64,000 bases of DNA, taken from Cinnamomum chago (taxonomy: Eukaryota > Streptophyta > Magnoliopsida > Laurales > Lauraceae). Both the position numbers and the translations under genes were made by a program. The notes under the pieces are model-generated. The model saw only the letters and a program-made list of their open reading frames with translations. It was not told the DNA's origin and ran no database searches. Below, one piece after another: positions 24,329 to 38,500 of the stretch (the stretch's first letter is position 1; each line of letters begins with the position of its first letter). The stretch is from NCBI GenBank assembly GCA_038049695.1, contig CP142452.1:96355501-96419500 (forward strand). The letters run 5' to 3'.

Positions 24329-27300
24329 TCTATGAAATGAAATTTTTATAGGGGTTAAAATAGAAGAACTCAGATAGAACTCATAAATGGTAATCAAAGT
24401 ACCTCTCCATGGAAAACAGAATACCCATTTATCAACTTGTTAAATAAAATTCTAGACTCGTTAGTGTCACATCTATATTTTCACTCTGTTGGCAATAATT
24501 TACTCTGAAAACTTAAGTTAATAGAGAATGGAGTACCAATATATATCAAAATTACAACATACTCTCTGTCCTCACCTTACCTCTTTAACAATCATTACAA
24601 GAATACGAATTGCAATCTGCTCATGCCTCGTATGTTAAAATTCTCAAACAAATGGCCCTCTAAAATGTGCAACTTCAGACTTGTCCTAAATATTTGTGAT
24701 ATTTTGTTCATTGATTTAATTACTCCAAACATTAGTTTATTATTCCTCTGATATTTTCCAATATTACTTCCCCAAGAAAAAAAACCCCAAATTTGGAGAT
24801 ATACCAATTACATTTCCGCGAGAAGATCCTTCCCCATGTTTGCAAAAACGATTTCAACTCCTTGCATCATCTCAACCAAACAGACACTTCCACGGCTGCC
24901 ACTGCAGTAGGACAATGCTGCCATGAAAAGTAAAAGTTGCTCACCTCACCATCCATTTTCCACGTTATACGCATGGAATTGACTCGAAAGGAACCCAACA
25001 TTCCATCTTTGAAATGGGACTTGGATGAAAAACCAATAGAGAGAAAGGGGGGAAGTTATCTTCTTCTCCCTGAGATTCCTTGTTTGGGATCTGATCCACT
25101 CACCTACAGTGGTGAACCTCGTACAAGTGAAGCAACCATCTTCCTGATATTCATGGGTGATTTGACATCCTTGACAGGTTCTTGTTCAGCGAATTTACAG
25201 AGTCACAGGCGATGGAGATATCCCTTAATCGAAAGGTGATATAGGGGGTCAGATTGTAATGTCAGTCGCCTCTCTAGCTAGCAGAAAGTCAAGATCACGA
25301 GCTCTTGTATCATCTGGAAACTAGAAATAATCGCATGAACTCGTTCATTGAGAATGTATCCAATAAGAAGAATTGATAGATGGGGAATTAAAATTCTTCG
25401 AATCCTGTCACCCACGTGGAATTCCATCCTCATCTTTTATTTAGGATTTAAAATGATGGCATCCTGAGAATTTTAAATGCTGTGATTTCTCATGTGGGTT
25501 GGAACGGTTGAAATTTAAAAAAAAAAAAAAAAACACCTCATACATTTAAAATGCCAAAGAGTCAGATACTCATATCAAAGGTGGGAACCCCTAACACGAG
25601 AAGTTCTGTCGATTTCTCCTGGATATTAAGATACCTATGCAAGAACATTTTTTATGACATTGGCATCCCTGAGGTGTTTGACGCAACAGGGCTAATTTCC
25701 CAAGTGGGATATGCAAAACCCACACACAAATGCATACCGAGAGAGTTTGTGGTGGTTTCAAACACAAGACGGAAGGAGAAGCCTATGCAAGAACTCACTA
25801 GATCTTATCTTATTATTGTCCCAAGTTGTACCTCAATTGACATGAGTGAGAGAGAGTGCACGTGTTCTAGTTATGAGTCTGGATCTTCTTAGTTTTTTTA
25901 ACTTTAAGAAATTCTGTATTGAAGATTATAGACTCCAACATTGGACCCACCAAAAGAAAATCCTTGCCACTCAAAATAAAGGCGTCCTCATTTTAAGGTG
26001 TGTACAATGAAATTTTACCTAAATAAAAGTTGGTCCTAATACACGATTGACTGCTTGATAAAAAAAAAAGAGATCAATGACATGTATCGATTGTGTCAAT
26101 CACATTTTTAATCAAAAGGAAGAATTAAAACTTGAGAACACCTCATACACTAGGAGACAATTTATTGGAGCGACTTAAATGTTCCATAGGTGGGCCCTGA
26201 GGTGGAATCTCACTCTTTAACTTAAGATTTCCTAAGCCAAAGCCTAAGGAGGATCCAGACTCTCCAGCTACATATGTAGCTAAGATCATATCTCATTGTT
26301 TTACTCTTAATGACCTTAACCCATCTCCATGGTCAAGCAAGTTTTATATAATTTATCTCCAAAAGATGTTCTAGATTGAATGATCATGACCATCCAGTCA
26401 TTGCCATTCTCCCCTCCATTTGTTTCTTTCATAACCATTCATCTGCGGGCAAAGTATAGATGGACAGAAACTCTACAATGTGGCCATCAACAGAGAGGGC
26501 CAAACTGTAATCAGTAATCACCTAACAGTGGGTCCACTAGTATATGATTCCTCCCACAACAAGTCTCTTCATTGCTCATTGCAATTTGCTTCACATTCTC
26601 CATTCCTGTGATTAGGAAATACATTCATGGAAACTTTATCTCAAAAGTGCCAGACCTACGTGCTTTGATGATTGGGTCTACTTTCCAGACTTTCCATGCT
26701 TTCTCAGCCCATTCCAATCATCAAAGGTCATATTACACATTGTCAAATGGCTAAAGCCCTTTATTGCTGTCAAGTTTGTACCTTCAAGGCTTCAACACTC
26801 TCCACTAGCAAGCAGCTGCTGAGCTCAAATTTCAAAATTCTAATAAAGTGTAGAAGCCTTTTAGTTCTCACCCATCTGCTCTATCTATCCTTATCTTCTC
26901 CCACACCATGCCATGTGGGCTTTCATTCATTCACCCACCAGTACCAGACAGGACAAAAGGCCTTTTGCCGACCTATAATGCCTTTGATGCTGTGGGCCCA
27001 CTAGCTTCGTTTCTGAATAGGGAAAACCCCCGTGCAAATGCAGGAGAGTGCAGCATCTACCTGACAATGCACATGGCACTGGTTGAACTCATTATTTGAA
27101 TTGAAATAGCTCCTCCAAATTGGTTATTTGGTTTGCTAGATTCAATTGAAAAATAAAAAATAAAATCAGATGATAAAAATTACATGGGCAAATTTATTAT
27201 ATGTTAAAATAGTACTATCACATGGTAAAAACTATACGTGTTAAAAAATAAAAATATATCTAATTGCTTTGAATATTTTTCATGTTTGAAAAAAAAGTTT

Positions 27301-27473
27301 TCATTTTATTACTTTTCGAAAAAGAGTCAAAAGTCTTAAAAGTTGTTTGAATTGAAAATTGAAACTGGGGTGGGTTTGGGCTTGAATTTTGAAACTGGCA
27401 TGGTATTCAATTTTATTGGGCTTTGGCTGCCCGATTTAGACTTGAGTTCCCAAATTTGTTTATAGATATAACT
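24329..27473. other. Intergenic, no gene seen
   Basis: Several ORFs of 60-113 codons (for example 24937-25239 and 25551-25892, +) show no conserved motif and are treated as chance. A poly-A tract sits near 25518. No transposon boundaries were resolved. Confidence 0.45.
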
Positions 27474-27482
27474 ATATATAAT

Positions 27483-27634
27483 GGGAGATGCTCTTATGAG
27501 GGATATCTCTCACCTTAAATGATAGATTGGATGGGGGCCTTCACATCCATATTCAATACCAACAACTTAAATATGAGGGCTTGTACCACTATCTCTCATA
27601 TAAGATAAAGATTTCTCTCGTAGGACCATCTCCC
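27483..27634. mobile_element. MITE (152 bp), Mutator-type TSD
   Basis: The TIRs GGGAGATGCTCTTATGAG and (inverted) GGGAGATGGTCCTACGAG are flanked by ATATATAAT (27474-27482) and ACATATAAT (27635-27643), 8 of 9 bases alike. Inner repeats of ATCTCTCA type are shared with 21938-22016. Confidence 0.78.
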
Positions 27635-27643
27635 ACATATAAT

Positions 27644-28593
27644 ACCTAATACATAATCTATCTATACACTATTTAGTAAAGTAGATGTATTTCCCAAATC
27701 TATACCCTAAAGTAAAATAATTTGGGTACCTGACCTGACCAAATCAACCCGACTCAACCTGAATTGCACTCGGGTTTGTAATTAACAAATCGGGTCAGGT
27801 TCAAGTTAGGTTTGTTTGGATTATATTTGAGTTGGGTTTGGGTTGACCTGCATATGATTTAGGTGGAGATTGGGTCGAGCAAATAGAATCCAACGGACCT
27901 GCCAGAGGTGAAACTGAAACCCTAACGCCAGACATAGAAGCCTTAGAAATCTTTCAAAAACATGGATTTTGCATTCCATTTTATCAATAAATGATTTCAG
28001 CCCATGCTTCATGTGGCTTATCTTATTTACCTACTTGGGTTCAAGAACAACTCTTCATTCCTGCATAAAATAACATACACTGATGCGATTCGATTGGCCT
28101 GGGTTGAGCAAAAGGCTTATGGGCCTAAACAGTCAGCAAAAGAATGTGACATTTACTGGGCTTACAGGAGCCTTAAACCAGCGCGGTTCGCAAGCTATGA
28201 ATCTTGATATGATAATCTGGTCTTGATTATGCTCGTACGGTACAATGGGGTCGAGATGGCTTGATGGGGCTGAAGGAAAAGTGCATGCTAATCATGCAAA
28301 TCTGTAAAGATTCTGGTCCAAGATTGGTCCATGGTGTAACCAGGCCCAGACCCAGACCAGTAATCAAGACCAAAAAAATATCCATGCCCTGATTTTCTAG
28401 TCGGGTCCAGTGGATAATAGAGTCATTGTTATTTTGTGGCAAGAATTCTACGACAGTAGGTTCAGTAGAAAGGATCTTTATGGATTACCCTAATTGGATA
28501 AAAGTTAATTAAGGAACCATGTTTGCTTATGCATCTAAAATAGATGGTGGAGTGATTTGGTCCTCTAATCCATTTTGAGGCCTTTGATTCGAT
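27644..28593. other. Intergenic with old repeat fragments
   Basis: The stretch 27725-27870 is rich in CAACCCGACTC- and GGGTTTGGGTT-type motifs, as seen inside hAT-type MITEs, but no ends were found. No gene. Confidence 0.4.
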
Positions 28594-28604
28594 GAATTAT
28601 GTTT

Positions 28605-28790
28605 CTTTTTTTTTTGGGTATCCCATCCAAGGAGGCTGGGATCCGAGAGAGAGCCCGCGTATACATAGGAAAGCAGCCCACTCAAGTGGGAAGGAATCTT
28701 ACGCAAGGAGCATGCACAAACAGATAGATGTGACGTACCCAGATTCAAACACCAGGCAACTAAGTAAGAACTGACAGAGCCGTTCTTCAC
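28605..28790 (-). mobile_element. Probable SINE, minus orientation
   Basis: A T-run at 28606-28615 would be the A-tail of a minus-strand element. Flanks GAATTATGTTT (28594-28604) and GAATTTTGTTT (28791-28801) match at 10 of 11 bases. A B-box-like GTGTTTGAATCTG lies near 28740-28753 on the minus strand; the A box is less clear. Confidence 0.55.
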
Positions 28791-29087
28791 GAATTTTGTT
28801 TAGGTTGCAGACAGGCGGACCACACCCAGATCCTCTATATTGGAGTGGATTGATCACCTAATTCTGAGGCCATATCTGGTTAGGGCCTATATGGCTGCGC
28901 TGTAACAAAACTCATTCAATTTGGGACATACGAGCCAGTTGGTTGAGTAAAATGAGATGCAACCACTTCCTTACCCGAAAAAGTGAACATGTAGGGGAAC
29001 TTATGATCCACTTCGTTCCCAACAATATGTGAACTTAAGCCAATGGGGGTTTTGTACTTGCCTTAGTTGCCTATAACTACCTATAAC

Positions 29088-29831
29088 TAGGCCTGTCAAT
29101 GGGACATGTTGAAACGGGTAGAAAGCCCGGCCCGGTCTGTCCAAAGGCTGAAAATACAAGGCTTTAAAAAAAATAAAAAAAACCCAGTGGGCTGAGCTTG
29201 GACAATACATTTTAAAGCCCGGCCGAAATGGGACTGGGCGGAAACAACCCAGCCCGTTCAGACCCGGCCCTGTCAGCTGCAAAGTCATTTAATAATAATT
29301 ATTTATATATTATTGAAACTGCCCCTCCCTAACAATAGAAAACGGCTAATCAGGTTTTAACCGATCCTATATTACTTTAACTTGATTCATATAGGATACT
29401 CATTCTCATTCATTTCTATAGATTTTATGATTTTCTATTTTCACTAGCAAAAAAAAAAAAACCGTTTTTACAGTACTTGACCCATATAGCTTATAGGATA
29501 TTCATTTATTTCTATTGATTTTCTACTGTGATTGGCAAAAAAAAAAAAAAAGGAGTTTTTAACGCCGCCATGTTGCTTGTTGCATTGCATTACTGGTCCC
29601 AAGCCCGAAAAAAATGAGGGTTTAAAGCTCGGTTCACACCGGATGCCTGGTAACAGTAGGAATAATTAGAGAATGTTTTGCTTATGATCATAATCTGTCC
29701 CAGCCTGAATCCGTACGGGACGAGATTTGATGTAGGCCCGTTCAATTTAGGGCCGGGATTGGACAACACCCAGGGGAGCCGTTCTATTTTTGGGACGGGA
29801 TTGGAGAACCCAAGCCCAGGCGACAGGCCTA
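29088..29831. mobile_element. hAT-like non-autonomous element (744 bp)
   Basis: The ends TAGGCCTGTCAATGGG and (inverted) TAGGCCTGTCGCCTGGG are flanked by CCTATAAC (29080-29087) and CCTCTAAC (29832-29839), 7 of 8 identical. The interior contains a duplicated segment of about 90 bp, each copy ending in a poly-A run (29449-29461 and 29537-29551). No transposase. Confidence 0.82.
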
Positions 29832-29839
29832 CCTCTAAC

Positions 29840-30889
29840 TACTACCCTGGGTTACAATTGGGCTTAATGTATGTATGCAATCACAGGCCCAGGCTGCTAA
29901 CAGCCACGTTTAGGTCCAGCCTTGATGACCAACAAGGCCAAAACGGATCAAGTTACTGTCTCCACTGTTGAGTGCTTTTTTTATGCAATAGATACACTTG
30001 GCCATTGATTTGTTTTTCTTTAATATTAATCTTAATCAAATGGCGCTGGATCATTGACTCCTTGAAGGCCCAGAAAAAAAAAATTACATTGACAATTGAC
30101 AAAACCATGGCAAAAAAGGGTGACCCACCTTCATTCATTGTGTCCATCTCAAATCAAATTAGATACACCCCTGCCTTAATCTCTACTCAAATACAAGGAA
30201 AATCAAAACCGACCTATAGTGCATCAAGCAATTTCTTTCCACTTTTCATCCAAATCAAGATCACTCGTGAAATCTTAAGATTTTCAATAGGTGGGGCTTG
30301 CTTTGGAGTTTCACTTGTGGCTCATCACAACAATGAGACGACACCTCGTTGGGATCAATCATCAATATGAAAAAAATCAAATGATGGTCCCCCAGTGCCA
30401 AAGATCTCATCTGAAATGAAAGGACGAGGATAACGCGACCGTCCCTCTCCTTCTCGTCGCTCGCTGCAAACGGCTGAAATAATTACAGAACTTTTCTTAT
30501 ATAGCACGTAAGGTTTCGTTGGATTTGTAAGTAGGCACGTGAGATTTTAGTATTTGTAAGTAGCTTGTGCTTTTTTAAAAATACTAGTCATATTCCAAAG
30601 TCAATACTCCTAATAAAAATGAGCAGTCACATTGAGATTTGTATTGGATTTTTATATAAATGACAGCTTTGCTCTTACCTTCAAAAAAAAAAAAAGTATA
30701 TTATTATTTACATACCATCATTTCATCTCAAATTTCAATGATTTTTCTCAATAACTATCTCGTGCACATGACCAGGAGTGGGCCCAGGTACAAGGGCTTG
30801 GGGACTAAAGCCCTCACCCTTATATGAGAAAAGTTTATAAATCCCCCTGCGCACCCCCCCCCCCCCTTCCCCGCCTGCACATTCTAAAA

Positions 30890-30924
<35 letters not shown>

Positions 30925-32983
30925 TTTCCCCTTCCCCCAATATTTCTTTTATATAGAGCCAAACACCACCTCCCTCTCAAATTCTAAAAAACATATATAT
31001 TTTTTACATTTGTTCATTCCTCCAATATTTCTTTTGCACCCCTTATACATGAAGCATAATAATGTATTTTGAAATTTTCATCAACCCAATGGTGGGTCGT
31101 CATATATGGATTAGATAAATTACAACCAGTTATAAATATAGGTGTTGATTGTCGTCACGATCAATTTGCATTTAATGAAATGAGTCATGTATTGATAAGA
31201 AAATGAACTTATGTAGGGTTATTCCATCCCATTAAGTGCAATTGTTAATGTTGCATGCTTTATAATTTTTTTTTTTTAGTTTAAGCTTTTGAAATCATGC
31301 ATATAAAGATAAAAGAGATGGACAAAAGTATCATTTCGTTCTAAAAACCTATGGTAGTTGGAAGACTATTGATTTTGGGGAAACATAAGGTATCAAAATG
31401 AAAATGTAGGCACCTATTTACAAATATTAAAACCTCATAGACCTATTTATAAATCCTACAAACCATAGGGGGTATTTACAAAAATCTCTTAAGTGTAAGA
31501 GCAAAAACGCCAATTGGACGGTTAAGATTATCCGGTCAGCACTGTCGAGGTCTCAGCCTCTGCTGTCTACATGTGTCATACTGTCATGTATGCATTTCTT
31601 TGGAATATGATCCTTATCGTGAGTGCAACTGCAAGCCTAATAAGATCCGTAGAGCTGCAAGTTGATTGATGGGGTTCATTTCTATAATTTAATTGTTCAA
31701 AGGATAGTCAAATAAATAAACGGGTCCCTCCCCCATGAAAGATTTTGTTCAAAATATTTTGGGTCAATCATATGATTGTTCATGCATAATACATTAAAAA
31801 AAATTAATTTCCATGTGCTTCATGTATGATTAATTTGATGAAGAACTCATCCCTTTGAGTGAAATTTGGTTTTGGTTCATACAAGAGAGGGCATTTACTT
31901 CATAATATTTACAATCATTTTATTAAGTCGACCCCACCCACCACCTCCAGAGTTCTCCCAAGTCTAATTTTTCGTACAGAAGACTCGGAAAGAGAACAAA
32001 TTCAGGTCTCTGTCTAATCGAAGGAAGGAAAGGGACCTTGGATTCTTTTTGCAAAATATCTCTTTACTAGTAAACACACTGACTCTGCAGCAAATCTAGA
32101 TCCCACTATCAGAGAAAGTAAAAAAAAAAAAAAAAAAATCTAGCTCTCACTTTCCAATTGAATGTAATTTTGGATCCAAACTATAAGGACTAGGTTAAAA
32201 CCAAGTAAGAGACTATTGCCTTGTGCATGTGCAAATGATTCAATGCGAAATACATTACCATATTTGTCCAATCATGAATAAATGAGTACATCCAATAATT
32301 TTATATGTATTTAAAATCTATGAAAAACTAAGATGCAGGATATTATATCTTGAGCTCACCATTAATATAATAATATTAAATATTTTGGATCAAAATTAAG
32401 AGTCCATAGAATCGCAGAATGTTAAATTTATTTATAGGGTGAGACTTTTTCACAAGTCATTCAGAAACTATAAAGAGTTGAGGGAGTCAATTTTAACAAG
32501 TTGAACCGTCTAGATTACAAACCTTTTACAATATAAAGGGGTGTGCAACATTTTCACTTGTAATGATATATGTAAATGAGAGCAAACAAAACCACTTCTA
32601 ATATTTAAATCTTAAACCAACGATAATGGATAGATTAACTCCGAGGCTTAAAACCACGGATTTCAAAAGTTGATGGTTTGAAATTATGCTACCATATTGG
32701 AACCAATGAAGATTTTTCCGGCTTCATTTGGGCTGTAGGATTAGTCTGGCGTGGCCAAAGGGCCGGGATAGCCTATCTTATAATAATAATAATAATAGAG
32801 AATGGATAGCTTGAGATTTGAGAAGGTTAAAATTACAAATGTACACTCACGTCTTCTCATGGTATCGCAGAGCACTGGATGAACGATGAGATCACAAGAT
32901 GCCGTTTCAGTCATTTATATCATAGGTGCAACCGTGCAGCCCGTTTCCACACCTCATCAGTCATCACTATCTTCCACAGCACC
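29840..32983. other. Intergenic upstream of the DRT102-like gene
   Basis: No other gene seen. It holds a 13-C run (30854-30866), a (TA)n microsatellite (about 30892-30919) and poly-A tracts near 30683 and 32131. The immediate upstream sequence of the gene has a TAATAATAATAATA stretch at about 32777, but no confident TATA box or start site could be named. Confidence 0.5.
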
Positions 32984-33877
32984 ATGGCGCACGATAGCAA
33001 GCCTCCGCTCAAGATCATTGCCGGCGCCGACTCCTTCGGCTGCTCCCTAAAAGACGCCCTGGTGGCCCACCTCCGCTCCCTCAACATCGACGTCGAAGAC
33101 ATCGGCACCGACAAGTACTACTCAGTCGGTCAGGAGATCGGCCGCCGCGTCAGCTCCTCCCCCTCCGACACCCGCGGCCTCCTCGCCTGCGGCACCGGCG
33201 TCGGCGTTTCTATCTTCGCCAACAAGTTCCCCGGCGTCTACGCCTCCACCTGCGAATCCGTCGAGGAGGCACTCAACACACGCTCCATCAACGACTGCAA
33301 CGTCCTCGCCGTCGGCGGCATGAAGACACCGCCGGAGGAGGGCGTCAAGATCCTCGACGCCTGGCTCAACACCAACTTCAAATCCCCCTGCCCGGCATCC
33401 GACAACAAGCCCTGGCCCGACGAGATATCCGATTTCTTCGAGAAATCCCTACCCGAAATGGCTCGGATCCCCGAGGACCGGTTCCCGGGTTGCCCGATCT
33501 GCTCGCTGGCGGAGGGGAGGGAGTTCGAGCCCGTGGAGATAATGCCCGGCGGGTCGATGAAGATCGTGAGGGAGAGTCCGACTTCTGCGATCGTGAGGTT
33601 CAAGGCGGGTAGCGTGGAGCCCGCGCATCATCATACGTTCGGGCATGATCTGATTGTGTTGAAGGGGAAGAAGAAGGTTTGGAATTTGAGTAGGAAGGAG
33701 AGCTATCATCTTAAAGAAGGGGACTTTCTGTTTACTCCAGCTGGGGATGTGCATAGGGTGAAGTATTTTGAGGATACTGAGTTTTTCATAAGGTGGGATG
33801 GGCAGTGGGATATTTTCTTGGATGAGGATTTGGATGCTGCAGCTGCTGCTATTGAGAAGGACAAGGAATCTGCTTAG
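32984..33877 (+). CDS. DRT102: DRT102-like protein: RpiB/LacA-LacB domain fused to cupin
   Basis: A single-exon gene for 297 residues. Residues about 9-150 form a sugar-phosphate isomerase domain of the RpiB/LacAB family. CGTGVGVSIFANKFPG (from Cys69) matches the active-site loop of that family, where the cysteine is catalytic. Residues about 190-290 form a cupin domain with metal-ligand-like histidines HHH (215-217), H221 and GDVH (257). This fusion is characteristic of plant DRT102 proteins, first reported for DNA-damage tolerance when expressed in bacteria; the true substrate is uncertain. The start was chosen at the ACCATGGC context. An in-frame ATG 105 bp upstream extends the frame by 35 residues unlike the family. 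No stop or frameshift breaks the frame. Codons in the first half are strongly GC-ending and become AT-richer toward the 3' end. It converges with ZDS. Confidence 0.93.
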   Translation: MAHDSKPPLKIIAGADSFGCSLKDALVAHLRSLNIDVEDIGTDKYYSVGQEIGRRVSSSPSDTRGLLACGTGVGVSIFANKFPGVYASTCESVEEALNTRSINDCNVLAVGGMKTPPEEGVKILDAWLNTNFKSPCPASDNKPWPDEISDFFEKSLPEMARIPEDRFPGCPICSLAEGREFEPVEIMPGGSMKIVRESPTSAIVRFKAGSVEPAHHHTFGHDLIVLKGKKKVWNLSRKESYHLKEGDFLFTPAGDVHRVKYFEDTEFFIRWDGQWDIFLDEDLDAAAAAIEKDKESA

Positions 33878-35544
33878 CCTTAGCTAAATCCATTTCCATG
33901 AACATATCTGCTTGTGTTTGTGTTTGTGTGTGTGTGTGTCTGTGTTGTGTTCGGTTTATCTTACTATATTGGAGCGTTACTGTATGTGTAGTCTTTGCCT
34001 CTTCGGTGGTGGGAGTGTTCACTGTTCAGTCTTCGGAGTATTTGTGGGGCTGTTCCGTATAGTTTGCCTTTTTATGAAATGGTTTGAGTGTTTTGTGGTA
34101 AGGCAATGCTCTGCTTGGGTGAATGGCACTTTCAGTACAATAGATGGAATTTGGGTACTGTAAAAAAAATAAAAAAAACCCCTCTTTAGAATATTTCAAC
34201 TCCCATGTGGGCACCCCTTGAGTGGTTTCCTATTTGGACCAAACAGAATCTGAGACTCTGAGTCCATGGCACATTGGTACTTTCATTGAATATTCATAAT
34301 CGGGTGATTTCTCTTGCAATCTGTGCCACCTTCACCGACTTCATAAGTTGGACAGTGCATTCACTGCTGCTTCTTTTTTTCACTGAATTATAGAAATTAA
34401 AAATGTTTCAGAGAGGGGGAATTGGAATTGGGAAAGAAGGTCCCGAATCATAAAGCCACGTTTCATTCAATCGTTATAATTTTCTCGTTTTGCTTTGGGC
34501 TGGCCCGGAGTTGATCAAGTTGTTGTGCTAGCATAAACCAACTTAGAGGGGGGAAAAAAAGGAAAAGCCTTAAAATGAGTAGAGCTTAAAATTGTTCTGA
34601 AACACTTCTTATGTTGTTGTTTTGGGGGGAGGCGAATGTTTGACTGTGAGCTGCAATCCAGCTCCTTGGGTCCACCTGGGCCCAATTTTGATCAGCATAG
34701 CTCCATTGATGCTCTTGTCATCCCATTATCTGACATCATGATGAGTTTTACACTCATTCAACCTTCATTGACTGTTGAATTAAATCTAAAAAAAATAAAA
34801 AATACCCAAACCAATTAGGAGGCCATTAAACTTTTAAGGCTGTTAAACCAAGGGTTACGAGAATATGATGTGACTGTCTTTGATGCCTGGAAACCCGTTT
34901 TCAAGCACTCAATTCTGCTTGGCTATGTAAAACAAGAAGTTTTTTAAGGATAATAAAGAGAACCTGAAAATTTGTCATTTTTCTGGTTATGGAATGCTCC
35001 GTCCAGAAAAATAAACTACCCTTGTAAAAACATTTTTTTTTCTACAAAAAACTTCACAAATAGTGCATCATAAACATATTTTGAGATCACCAAACAGGCA
35101 GGCCATGGGTTTTGCAAATCCTTACTGCCTCATAAGGCATGCTCCTGATGGTGTTTCCAGGCATCTGTGCTCCCTTAAGTCAGATTGAACGAACATTAGT
35201 CCCCTTAATTGACCAACATGCTGTTATTTGATCAAGCACTCAATAAAAATGAAAAAGGTTTAGGCACTGATTGGCACTCACTAAAAATATTTCCCATGAT
35301 AGCCGGATAGAAGTGCTCTCGGTTTGCTTGCCCAACCCAACTGAGGCCCGCACACCAACATAAAACTTTGGTCCAAGCCGAAGAATACATTTCATTCTAT
35401 AAATATGGAAGTTCATCAACATACAATGAACATTTATATTGGGAAGCGCAGCTGACTTACACATAAATGAATTATAATGCTGCTTGTCCCCATCTATTTT
35501 AGTAAAATATCCATGGATCAGATTGACAAACTGAAAAACTAACA
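33878..35544. other. Convergent intergenic region between DRT102-like and ZDS
   Basis: It should hold the 3' untranslated regions of both genes. A GT-rich run lies just after the DRT102-like stop (33913-33947). No separate gene or clear transposon boundary was seen. Confidence 0.5.
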
Positions 35545-38500
35545 TCAAACAAGACTCAACTCATCTGCTACTTTCACATCCTTGCCTGTTTCTCGGGCAT
35601 CACTGGTAGCAATTTTCTTCCGCAGTACTGCCAGCTCTTCCCCGGCATCACATATATATGCTGCAGCTTGCCTGCCTGATAGAGTTGCTCCTTCCATACT
35701 GTCAATATAATCCTGTACCCCAAAAGGCTCATCAATTTTTCTTAATTGTTGATATGAAAACTTGGTCTTGAAGCCAACCACTAACAAAGATCAAGTGAAA
35801 AAAACAAAACACTTTTGACACGGTAATGTATGCATGAAGATTCTTGTGTATCTTCTTCCTTCAGGTGTATCCCAAATCACAACTAGTATAAATAAATTGG
35901 CAGGCTCGATGATCATCAATTCCACGGTTCATTTTGCCTAGTGTGGACATTGCAAATCCCATGTAAGTGGGACACTTGTTAGAAACTTTCTGCACCAAAT
36001 CAAATTTGGTAGTCTGAATTGATAATGAATCTGTAGTACAATTCTCCTAACAAATGGAAGTTCCTTTTACTTTAGTCCCAAAACAACAAAGCAGGCAACC
36101 ATCTGTTTTGTTCTCTTTGGCTTGTGATTATGGTGTAATGTGGATGCAGATGCACCCTAGACTATTAAGAAATGTAATTCCATACCCTGTACCTATCTAC
36201 CAGAAATCTACACACAATCCTCCACATTAGCCCTGCCTTAAGATCAAATCTTCCATAATTAGTTGTATGGCAAAACCATGTGGAGCCCACCTTGATGCAT
36301 GCCAATCATGAGGTAGGGAGGATGGGAAGGTCTATCATCTATGTATGGACTAGAGATGTCACAAAAACTAGGGAAATCAGATAGTCGCATGTATGGATTT
36401 TGAAGCCCTAGAGATCAATTGTGAAAAAAGCTTAAACGAATATCAGTACAATGGTGAATATAGGTTGAAACAGTGTCATAAAATGGGGAGAGTGCCAATT
36501 TATGAGAGATGGTGATGGTCCTGATGGATACTACGTGTGAGGGTGATTGATCACAAGGTGGGTCACGAGAAGGTGCGCATATAGTTCTGTGCAAACTGGT
36601 AGACATAGCACACATACATAAGTAGCATCATCATCATCAAAATCATATAATTATCACATCTACATGTATGTGTGTGTACACAGGACACCTAACCTTGAAA
36701 AAAGAAATGTGTCTGATATGCTGGAAATTGGAATCATATTTTGGCCAATATAACATAGGTTTGAAATGAGCAACACAACTGAAATGGATAGAAGTAAAAT
36801 GCTAGTATCAGGAAACAAGGAAACTCAGCTCAAACGCCTTACCTGCTTTGTATAGGACCCAGCAAGGAAGAAATTCTTCACAGGAGTCTTCTGATCAGGC
36901 CTAAAAGGGTCTTTTCCAGGTCCCTCACGATATAGAGATTGTCCAATTTTCACCACAGACGACCAGAGAACTTCTAAACCTTGTGCAGATGGGAACAAAG
37001 CCAAAACCTGGAAGAAGTTCACCACATATTAATTATTATGCATAAATGTCTGGATACCATTACATAGAAAGCCACCAGAAAATAAAGAACTGCTGAATAT
37101 GAGCTTCTTGGAAATGTCTTTGTATGGATAGAAAATGCCGGCTTCAAATCATGTACAAGTTGTTCCAATATTTGTTCTATTCTAAACCTTCACAAACTTT
37201 GAGCCTAAAGGCAGTCAACCTTAGAGAATATCAATGATCGACTGCATGTTGCTGGAGCTTGGGTGGGCGTTTGGAAATTTAAATTTTTTTACCCGGACTA
37301 TTTACCATGGTTATGGAATAAAGATTTCCCTCAACATCTTTCCAGACCATAGATAATTGTAATGTTATGGATGTAAATGTTGGTTACATTTGACAGAATG
37401 ATAAAAAAAATCAATGTGGATGATAGAACTCCATGTCCACAAAACATCCATTTCATCTGTGTTCCAATTCCAAACATAGTAAAAGAGATGGTAGAGGTTT
37501 AGAGTAGTGTCATTCATGAGCCCTGGCTAACAATTCAGTTTGGAAAGAGATTCAACAGATAAATATGTTGGCCAGCTGAAATGGTGTCTTCAGGATTAGG
37601 CCTATAATTTCCAGGATCCAGACTAATAAAGAGCAGTCTCAAAAGTCCAAAAAAATAAATAAAATCTCACTACATTCATAGGGGGCTATGCACAGGGACA
37701 AAACTAGGAGAGGACAAAGAAAGAAGAGGAAAATTTTCTGGTTCCGCCTCTGGTATGCAGTATCTATGTTCCTCTGATGTGCGCTGTAGGCATTGCATTT
37801 CCAATAAAGGTGCAGTCGCATCAAAATAGTTTCTTGTAGCTACAAACCTGCTTTTGAACTCTGTTTATAATTTCATTGTTTGGCAAGGGCATGTAAGGAT
37901 CACCAGGTGTAAGAACAGCTCTGAAAGCAACAGGCAGAATGTTTGTTAGACGAGCAGTTAACTATGGAGAGTATGAAACCAATTAACCAATATAGAATGT
38001 CCAAATTTTTTACTCCTTTAACCTTCCATTGGAAGAAAATAGAATCCTTCTAAACCACTTGAAGCAAAAGTTTAAAAAGTGAGCAAAATTAAAAAAGAAA
38101 ATCAAGCAATAATAAGAATAATAATAACAACAACACAATCAATTGGTAGTTACCAATAACCAAGTATGGAAAGATTTTACAGAGAGAATCCCCTTTGAAT
38201 CAATAGACCAATCTGAAAGTCTTAAGGTGGAAGTATATGACAAATGGCAGAAACACCACACACCTACCAAGCTAAAGAAGGGGAGAAAATGAAAAGCTTA
38301 ATACTGACCAACCATGTCTTCTAAGTTATACATGCTTATTTTAGTGGCAGAAATCATTATTCATGGATTGATATAATACATTTGGACATCATGCAAAAAA
38401 GACCTATATGAGAGGTATGTAGTCCAAACAAGGCTTCCAAATTCCACTCTAATATGAACCAGTTTTGAAGGAGAAAAAAATTACGCAAAAAGTAACTTTC

